A DNA stretch of 64,000 bases, from NCBI RefSeq assembly GCF_030654605.1, contig NZ_JAURXB010000072.1, positions 78,492 to 142,491 of the forward strand, written 5' to 3'. The stretch is from Bradyrhizobium sp. (GTDB lineage: Bacteria; Pseudomonadota; Alphaproteobacteria; Rhizobiales; Xanthobacteraceae). The notes beneath the pieces are model-generated. The model did not search any database and was not told the DNA's origin. It saw only the letters and a list, made by a program, of their open reading frames with translations. Positions within the stretch are counted from its first letter, which is position 1. Each line of letters opens with the position of its first letter. Made by a program: the position numbers and the translations under genes. Shown piece after piece: positions 57,211 to 64,000 of the stretch.

Positions 57211-57876
57211 TCAAATCATCGAGGCGACTTTTTCCAGACCGATGATGCGGGCGAGCGTGCGCACTTCGCGCTTCTGGTCTTCGCGCAGCTGGAACAACAG
57301 CGGCATCGCCGCCGACTTCAGCTGCTGGACTTCTTCGGCATCGGGATCGATCAGCGCGCCGGGATCGGACTTGCGGCTTGCGTGGATCTTGCGGGCGATG
57401 CCGCGCAACGCGGTTTCCACCGCCGGCCAGTAGGATTGCTGTGAGGAAGAAAGCTGGAGGCGTTCCTTGATGCCGGCGATCTGCGCGTCGCTGAGCAGCG
57501 CGTAGGGCTTTTGAACCGGGGCCTGCGGCTTGGCGACGACCTTCGGCTTCTGCGGCGCCTGCGGAGCGGCGACCGGCGGCGGCACGAGGTCGGCGGGGCC
57601 GGCGGCGGCAAAGGCCTGGCGCAGCGGTTCGCTCAGGGGGGCGTCCTGCGGCGGTCCGAACGAGGCCAGCGCGAAGGTGGCGGCAACCGTCAGCTTGTCC
57701 TGCTTGGCCGCCTTGTTGGAGACAGGGCTTTGGGAAAGCGACGCGGCGGCCATTTCCAGCCGGGCGCCCGGAACGCTGTCGCGCCCGGGAATGCTGTCGC
57801 GGCCGAGAATGCTGGCAGCGGTGGCGCCGAACACGAGGAAACAGGTCAGCGCAATGATCGTCGTTACCCGCGTCAA
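57211..57876 (-). CDS. hypothetical secreted/membrane-anchored protein
   Basis: N-terminal hydrophobic anchor; YALLSDAQIAGIKERLQLSSSQQSYWPAVETALRGIARKI. Confidence 0.65.
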   Translation of the reverse strand: MTRVTTIIALTCFLVFGATAASILGRDSIPGRDSVPGARLEMAAASLSQSPVSNKAAKQDKLTVAATFALASFGPPQDAPLSEPLRQAFAAAGPADLVPPPVAAPQAPQKPKVVAKPQAPVQKPYALLSDAQIAGIKERLQLSSSQQSYWPAVETALRGIARKIHASRKSDPGALIDPDAEEVQQLKSAAMPLLFQLREDQKREVRTLARIIGLEKVASMI

Positions 57877-58004
57877 GCAGCTCTCCGTTTCCTCAAGGCG
57901 ACCCTGATCACTTCTAGCGATAACTGGGAATTAATTAAGGCCTAACCATGAAGGCGCCGCGGCAGGGCCCAATTCGGGCAGAATCGTCGCCAAAATGGTT
58001 AATT

Positions 58005-58250
58005 TCAGGCCGCGACCGCCAGTTCGTAGGCTTCCTGGATGTCGGCAACGATATCGGAGGCCTCCCACAGCGCGTCCGGCGCCACCGACTTCAGGCTGAT
58101 GGTCCAGTTGCCCTTGGGGGTGCGGGGCATCGGGACGATGTCGAATTGCACGCTGCGGCACAACGGGTGCCGGTCGAGCGCATAAGCAACCCGCGTCCAG
58201 ATTTCATCCAATGTGGCCGGGGTTTTGGCATCAAGCGTCTCGAGATCCAT
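58005..58250 (-). CDS. conserved-looking hypothetical protein
   Basis: MDLETLDAKTPATLDEIWTRVAYALDRHPLCRSVQFDIVPMPRTPKGNWTISLKSV. Confidence 0.6.
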   Translation of the reverse strand: MDLETLDAKTPATLDEIWTRVAYALDRHPLCRSVQFDIVPMPRTPKGNWTISLKSVAPDALWEASDIVADIQEAYELAVAA

Positions 58251-58402
58251 ATCGCATCCCCTTGAGCGGCGGCTCTGACCGTGCCGGCGCGGTTGGCGAC
58301 GGAAGGGCCTGGAACCGATTCTTGGAGCGAGACGGTTAACGGCGCGTTAAGCCGGGGTGAATCCGTAGTGTCACGGTGCGCAGAGTCTGTGAATGAATTC
58401 GG

Positions 58403-58447
58403 ACCTCATGGTGAGGAGCGCGGCACCGCCGCGCGTCTCGAACCATG
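58403..58447. repeat. half copy of class A palindromic repeat
   Basis: ACCTCATGGTGAGGAGCGCGGCACCGCCGCGCGTCTCGAACCATG. Confidence 0.7.
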
Positions 58448-58461
58448 CGGCCATGGATGCG

Positions 58462-60306
58462 CTAATCCGGCACCACCCGCACCGCGCCGCGGGCGGCGCT
58501 GGTGGTCAGCGCGGCATAGGCCTTCAGCGCCATCGTGATCTTGCGGGGTCGCTTCTTCGCCGGCTTCCATGCCTCGGCCCCGCGGCCCAGCATCGCCGCG
58601 CGGCGTTGCGCCAGCACCGAATCGTCCACCAGCAGGCTGATCGAGCGGGCGGGAATGTCGATGCGGATGCGGTCGCCGTCCTCCACGAGCCCGATCAGGC
58701 CGCCTTCGGCGGCTTCCGGCGAAAGATGTCCGATCGAAAGCCCCGAGGAGCCGCCGGAGAAGCGGCCGTCGGTGACCAGCGCGCAGACTTTGCCGAGCCC
58801 TTTCGATTTGAGGTAGCTGGTCGGGTACAGCATCTCCTGCATGCCGGGACCGCCGCGCGGCCCTTCGTAACGCACCACGACGACGTCGCCGGGCTTGATC
58901 TTGCCGCCGAGAATACCCTCGACCGCGGCGTCCTGGCTTTCGAAAATCCGCGCCGGCCCCTCGAATTTCAGGATGCTCTCGTCGACCCCGGCGGTCTTCA
59001 CGATGCAGCCGTCGAGCGCCAGATTGCCCGAGAGCACGGCGAGGCCGCCGTCCTTCGAATAGGCATGCGCGATGTCGCGGACGCAGCCCGCCGCGCGGTC
59101 GGTATCGAGTTCCTCGAAGCGGCGTTCCTGGCTGAAGGCCACCTGCGTCGGCACGTTGCCCGGCGCCGCCATGAAGAATTTTCGCACACTCTCGCTTTTG
59201 GTGCGCTTGATGTCCCAACGGGACAGGGCGTCCTCCAGCGACTCGGCGTGCACCATCGGCAGTCCGCGATTGAGCAAGCCACCGCGGTCGAGTTCGCCGA
59301 GGATCGCCATCACGCCGCCGGCGCGATGCACGTCCTCGAGATGCACGTCGGGCACCGAGGGCGCCACCTTGCACAGCACCGGCACCCGGCGCGACAGCCG
59401 GTCGATATCCTGCATGGTGAAGGGGATCTCGCCTTCATAGGCGGCGGCCAAAAGATGCAGCACGGTGTTGGTCGAGCCGCCCATCGCGATATCTAGCGTC
59501 ATGGCATTCTCGAACGCCTTGAAGCCGGCGATCTTGCGCGGCAGCGCGCTCTCGTCGTCCTGCTCGTAATAGCGGCGCGCCAGATCGACGATCAGGTGAC
59601 CGGCCTCGACGAACAGCCCCTTGCGGTCGGCATGCGTCGCCAGCACCGAGCCGTTGCCGGGCAACGCGAGGCCCAGCGCCTCGGTCAGGCAGTTCATCGA
59701 GTTGGCGGTGAACATGCCCGAGCACGAGCCGCAGGTCGGACACGCCGAGCGTTCGATGGTCTCGACATCGGCGTCGCTGACCGACTCGTCGGCGGCCGCG
59801 ACCATGGCGTCGATCAAGTCGACCGACCTGATCTTGCCCTTGATGCTGACCTTGCCGGATTCCATCGGCCCGCCCGATACGAACACGGTCGGGATGTTGA
59901 TCCGCAGCGCCGCCATCAGCATGCCCGGCGTGATCTTGTCGCAGTTGGAGATGCACACCATGGCGTCGGCGCAATGCGCATTGACCATGTATTCGACGCT
60001 GTCGGCGATGATTTCGCGCGACGGCAGGCTGTAGAGCATGCCGTCATGGCCCATCGCGATGCCGTCATCGACCGCGATGGTGTTGAATTCCTTGGCGACG
60101 CCGCCGGCCTTCTCGATCTCGCGCGCCACCAGCTGGCCGAGGTCCTTGAGATGGACGTGACCCGGCACGAACTGGGTGAAGGAATTCACCACCGCGATGA
60201 TCGGCTTGCCGAAGTCCTCGTTCTTCATGCCGGTGGCGCGCCACAGGCCGCGGGCGCCCGCCATGTTGCGGCCGTGGGTGGTGGTCCTGGAGCGGTAGGC
60301 TGGCAT
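58462..60306 (-). CDS. ilvD: dihydroxy-acid dehydratase
   Basis: [66 protein letters not shown]. Confidence 0.96.
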   Translation of the reverse strand: MPAYRSRTTTHGRNMAGARGLWRATGMKNEDFGKPIIAVVNSFTQFVPGHVHLKDLGQLVAREIEKAGGVAKEFNTIAVDDGIAMGHDGMLYSLPSREIIADSVEYMVNAHCADAMVCISNCDKITPGMLMAALRINIPTVFVSGGPMESGKVSIKGKIRSVDLIDAMVAAADESVSDADVETIERSACPTCGSCSGMFTANSMNCLTEALGLALPGNGSVLATHADRKGLFVEAGHLIVDLARRYYEQDDESALPRKIAGFKAFENAMTLDIAMGGSTNTVLHLLAAAYEGEIPFTMQDIDRLSRRVPVLCKVAPSVPDVHLEDVHRAGGVMAILGELDRGGLLNRGLPMVHAESLEDALSRWDIKRTKSESVRKFFMAAPGNVPTQVAFSQERRFEELDTDRAAGCVRDIAHAYSKDGGLAVLSGNLALDGCIVKTAGVDESILKFEGPARIFESQDAAVEGILGGKIKPGDVVVVRYEGPRGGPGMQEMLYPTSYLKSKGLGKVCALVTDGRFSGGSSGLSIGHLSPEAAEGGLIGLVEDGDRIRIDIPARSISLLVDDSVLAQRRAAMLGRGAEAWKPAKKRPRKITMALKAYAALTTSAARGAVRVVPD

Positions 60307-60580
60307 GGGCGTTCCTCTGGGTCGGACAGGTTTGGAGGTGTTCTATACGGTGTGGCAGGCGGCTTGAAAGCGCTTTGTCGCAGGGGCGCCATGCGATAGC
60401 CCGTGCTATCGCGCTGCAGCGGCGTGGTACCCGGCCGGCGTCTGCACCATGATAGCTGCAACCGGCCGCCTCAGAGGGAAATGACCCAGATCAAGGCTGC
60501 TGACGCAAATTTGCGATTCATTGACTCGATCATTGGATGATTCAATCATTGGATCGCAGCCTCGGATCGGGAGACGGAAA

Positions 60581-61504
60581 ATGGCTATTCCCAACATGTC
60601 CGATGAGCAAATGCGCATGGCGCTGAAGGAGCTCGAGCAGGCCATTTACAATCACAATCAATGGGCCGAAGCGATATTCAGCGCCTTGATTTGCCGCCTC
60701 CCGCCGGACCAACGGGATACCCGGGCCGATGCTCATCACATGTGCCGGTTTGGCCAATGGTTCTACCAGGTCGGAAATACCGCGCTCAAAGACCATCCAG
60801 GCTTCGCGGAGATCGGGCACGAACATGAGCGCATGCATCAATATGCCGCCGATCTTCTGCGATCATCCATTGAAGGCGTACCGATTTCGATCACGGACCT
60901 CGATCGGTTCGTCAACGCCCGGAAACGCCTGCATCTGGAAATCGCAACCGTCCAGCACGAATTCGAAGTTGCGCTGTTCAATCTCGACCCTTTGACGGGA
61001 ACGCCGAGCCGCACCGGAATGCTGAGCACCCTTCGAGAACAACTGGAATTTGCAAGACGCGAGCGCGCCTGCGCCGTGGTGATGATGGACCTGGATCACT
61101 TCAAGTCCGTCAATGACAAATACGGGCATCCCGCCGGAGACCAGGTCTTGATCGGCTTTGCCCGCCACATCATGGCGCATCTACGTCCCTACGATAAGTT
61201 TTTTCGATATGGCGGAGAGGAGTTCCTGATTTGCCTGCCGGACACCGACCTGCACACAGCTGGCAGCGTCATTGATCGACTGCGTCAGGAGCTGGCAACG
61301 TTGTCATTCGAGGCTCAGGACAAGTCACGTTTTCAAGTTACCGGCTCCTTCGGAATGTGCCTTCTGGACCCGGATATGCCGGTGGAACAATCTATCGAGC
61401 GTGCCGACAAGGCTCTGTACGTTGCCAAGGAGTCGGGAAGAAACCGCGTCGTCCACTGGGATGCGTCAATGGGGTTGTCGGGCGGGCCCGGAAAATTGGC
61501 TTGA
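60581..61504 (+). CDS. diguanylate cyclase with N-terminal CZB (zinc-binding) domain, DgcZ-like
   Basis: NHNQWAEAIFSALICR...DAHHMCRFGQWFYQVG...HPGFAEIGHEHERMHQYA (CZB); FRYGGEEFLICLPDT (GGEEF). Confidence 0.88.
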   Translation: MAIPNMSDEQMRMALKELEQAIYNHNQWAEAIFSALICRLPPDQRDTRADAHHMCRFGQWFYQVGNTALKDHPGFAEIGHEHERMHQYAADLLRSSIEGVPISITDLDRFVNARKRLHLEIATVQHEFEVALFNLDPLTGTPSRTGMLSTLREQLEFARRERACAVVMMDLDHFKSVNDKYGHPAGDQVLIGFARHIMAHLRPYDKFFRYGGEEFLICLPDTDLHTAGSVIDRLRQELATLSFEAQDKSRFQVTGSFGMCLLDPDMPVEQSIERADKALYVAKESGRNRVVHWDASMGLSGGPGKLA

Positions 61505-61515
61505 GGGTTTGCAGG

Positions 61516-62508
61516 TCAGGGACGGAGCTGTCGCCCACGCGCATCGGCGGCACCGTATTCGGCAATCGTCTGCGCCACGAGGTCGTCGACCGACAGCACC
61601 GCAGTGACCCCCGAGGTGGAATGCCCGGCACTCCAGATATCGCGCCAGCGCGCCGGGCGGCCGTCGCGGGCGCCGATGTCGATATCCTTGCCGATGTCGA
61701 TCGCGCCGCGCTGCGGCAGGTTCTCAGGGTCGAGGCCCGCAGCGGCAATCGAGGGCCGCAGCATGTTGGTCTGCAGGCCGGTGAAGGCCGTGGTCAACAG
61801 GATATCGTCGGCGCTGCTGGCGACCAGCATCGCCTTGTACCTCGCGTCGGCCATGCTCTCGGCTGTGGCGATGAATTTGGTGCCCATATAAGCGAGGTCG
61901 CAGCCGAGTGCCTGCGCGGCGCGCAGCGCATGGCCGTCGCCGATGCCGCCGGCCAGCACGATCGGGCCGTCGAAGAAGGCGCGCACGGCGCGCACGAACA
62001 CGAAGGGGTTGAGCCAGCCGGTCTGACCGCCCGCCCCCGCCGTCAACAACACCAGCCCGTCGGCGCCTGATGCCACCGCGCGCTCGGCATGGCGGATGCT
62101 GGCGACATCGGCGAAGACAATCGCGCCGGCATCATGCAGCGGCGCCAGCACCGGCGCAGGTGAGCCGACCGAGGTGATGACGATTTCGGGGCTGTGCCGA
62201 AGCAGTACCTGCAGATCAGCTTCAAGCCGCGCGTTGGAACGGTGCACGATCAGGTTCGGACATATTGGTGCTGCAGGCTTGCCGGTTTCATCGGAATGAC
62301 GGCGCAGCCGGTCCTCGATGTCGCCGAGCCAGCCATCGAGCTGTTCGGGGCTGCGGCAATTTACCGTCGGAAACGACCCAATCACGCCGTTGCGGCAGGC
62401 CGCCGCCACGAGGTCAACGCCGGAAACCAGAAACATCGGCGCCGCGATCAGCGGCAGGCTGAGGCGGTGCTGAAAGCGCGCGAGAAGATCGGTTTTCTCC
62501 AAAGTCAT
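61516..62508 (-). CDS. nitronate monooxygenase / 2-nitropropane dioxygenase family
   Basis: LPLIAAPMFLVSGVDLVAAACRNGVIGSFP; GADGLVLLTAGAGGQTGWLNPF; LAGGIGDGHALRAAQALGCDLAYMGTKFIATAES. Confidence 0.87.
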   Translation of the reverse strand: MTLEKTDLLARFQHRLSLPLIAAPMFLVSGVDLVAAACRNGVIGSFPTVNCRSPEQLDGWLGDIEDRLRRHSDETGKPAAPICPNLIVHRSNARLEADLQVLLRHSPEIVITSVGSPAPVLAPLHDAGAIVFADVASIRHAERAVASGADGLVLLTAGAGGQTGWLNPFVFVRAVRAFFDGPIVLAGGIGDGHALRAAQALGCDLAYMGTKFIATAESMADARYKAMLVASSADDILLTTAFTGLQTNMLRPSIAAAGLDPENLPQRGAIDIGKDIDIGARDGRPARWRDIWSAGHSTSGVTAVLSVDDLVAQTIAEYGAADARGRQLRP

Positions 62509-62612
62509 TGTCCCCGCTTCCGCACTGATGCTAGCGTTTTCCCAACACTGGCACGACGGACCGCCCAAGACAAAGCAAGCGACAAAGCCAGTGACAAATT
62601 GCCGGAGGAAAC

Positions 62613-64000
62613 ATGTCCGATCCGCTCCACGCCTTTCCGACCGCCTGCGCGCAGACGCTGCGGGCGCTGGCGCGCTATCCGCAGCGCACGGCGTTCTCCT
62701 GGTCCGGCGGATCGGTCAGCTACGCCGGCGCCAGCGACCTGATCGGCCGCATCCAGAAGGTGTTCATGCAGCTCGGGTTGCAGCCGGGCGCTCGGGTCGC
62801 CTTGTTATCGGCCAACCGCGCCGACAGCTGGTGCAGCGGCGTCGCCGCTCAACTGGCGCGGTTGTCGGTCACCTCGCTGCATCCGCTGGGCTCGCTCGAC
62901 GATCAGCTGTTCCAGCTCGAGGATTCCGAAACCCAGGTGCTGGTGGTCGACGCCGATACCTTTCGGGACCGCGGCGGCGAACTCGCGGCCAGGGCATCGA
63001 ACCTGAAGCACGTGTTCACGCTCGGTCCCGCCGGTTACGGCGTCGACTTGCTGGCCGCGATCGAAGCCGCCGGCAGCGCCAACCCACGTAATTTTGCCGG
63101 CGCCGACGACATCGCGACGCTCAATTACACCGGCGGCACCACCGGCAAGTCGAAAGGCGCGCTGCGCTACCATCGCGAATATAGCGGTTTTGCAAATGCC
63201 ATCCTGGCCGATTTCGAAATCCCGGATACGCCTGTTTATCTCGCGGTGGCCCCAATCAGCCACGTCGCCGGCACCAAGGTGCTGCCGACGCTGATGCGCG
63301 GCGGCACCGTGCATTTGCTCAAGGGCTTCGATCCCGAGGCGGTTTTCAAAACCATCGCACGCGAGCGGATCAATTTTGCACTGCTGGTGCCGACCATGAT
63401 CTACGTGCTCCTGGATCACCCCGCGCTCGACAAGACCGACTTGTCCTCACTGGAATTGCTGCTCTACGGCGCCTCGGCAATGTCGCCGAGCCGGCTGATC
63501 GAGGGCATCGGGCGGATCGGCCCGGTGTTCTCGCAGCTCTACGGCCAGACCGAATGCTACCCGGTGTCGGTGCTGCGCAAGCGGGACCACGACCCGAAGA
63601 CGCCGGAGCTGTTCACATCCTGCGGCTTCCCGATCGCCGCCTGTGACGTCAAGGTGCTCGACGACAATGACAGGGAAGTCGCCACCGGCGAAGCCGGCGA
63701 AATCTGCGTGCGCGCACCGCATGTGATGGCCGAATACTGGAAGCGGCCGGAACAGACCGCCGAAGCCCTGAAGAGCGGCTGGCTGCATACCGGCGACATC
63801 GCCCGCGCCGACGAGCGCGGCTATCTGTTCATCCTCGACCGCAAGAAGGACATGATCGTCTCCGGCGGCTTCAACATCTTTCCGCGCGAGGTCGAGGACG
63901 TGCTGTCGCAGCATGCCGACGTCGCGATGGTCGCCGTGGTCGGCGTGCCCGACGACAAATGGGGCGAGGCCGTCACCGCGGTCGTGGTCGCGCGCGAAGG
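62613..64000 (+). CDS. acyl-CoA synthetase / AMP-binding protein, 3' truncated by window edge
   Basis: TLNYTGGTTGKSKGALRYHREY; LYGQTECYPVSVL; GWLHTGDIARADERGYLFILDRKKDMIVSGGFNIFPREVE; open to end of window, absent from ORF track. Confidence 0.92.
   Translation, partial: MSDPLHAFPTACAQTLRALARYPQRTAFSWSGGSVSYAGASDLIGRIQKVFMQLGLQPGARVALLSANRADSWCSGVAAQLARLSVTSLHPLGSLDDQLFQLEDSETQVLVVDADTFRDRGGELAARASNLKHVFTLGPAGYGVDLLAAIEAAGSANPRNFAGADDIATLNYTGGTTGKSKGALRYHREYSGFANAILADFEIPDTPVYLAVAPISHVAGTKVLPTLMRGGTVHLLKGFDPEAVFKTIARERINFALLVPTMIYVLLDHPALDKTDLSSLELLLYGASAMSPSRLIEGIGRIGPVFSQLYGQTECYPVSVLRKRDHDPKTPELFTSCGFPIAACDVKVLDDNDREVATGEAGEICVRAPHVMAEYWKRPEQTAEALKSGWLHTGDIARADERGYLFILDRKKDMIVSGGFNIFPREVEDVLSQHADVAMVAVVGVPDDKWGEAVTAVVVARE

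Noticed and set aside
1-64000. CRISPR arrays or prophage structural genes
   Set aside because: No regularly spaced direct repeats with unique spacers and no capsid, tail or terminase motifs noticed.

Overview
This 64 kb GC-rich alphaproteobacterial window looks Bradyrhizobium/Rhodopseudomonas-like, judged from gene content and repeat style only. Most of it is ordinary chromosome: aroK-aroB, a CorC-like protein, BolA, cobS-cobT, dsbB, ilvD, xerD, two citrate synthases, two-component systems, a FocA/NirC transporter and partial acyl-CoA synthetases at both edges. The accessory part is about 23.4-42 kb. An intact tRNA-Leu(CAA) at 23391-23475 is followed by two further copies of its 3' end in the same orientation, at about 27575-27601 and 35881-35928. 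This is the footprint expected of tandem tRNA-targeted integration. The second interval carries a complete ptxABCDE-type phosphite uptake and oxidation operon (31211-35757, minus strand) with a strong candidate PHO box (CTGTCAT-TCCC-CCGTCAC) upstream of ptxA, almost abutting the tRNA remnant. Just beyond it lie a divergent acdR/acdS (ACC deaminase) pair and an internally deleted ptxA/phnC-like remnant. Other points of interest are a HTH-citrate synthase fusion with palindromes in its divergent promoter, an orphan AbiEii-partner-like protein, a frameshifted cyclase-associated TPR pseudogene, three families of dispersed intergenic repeats, a structured non-coding block before dsbB, and an 18-bp G-rich inverted repeat. 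No database search was run; all family names come from reading the translations.
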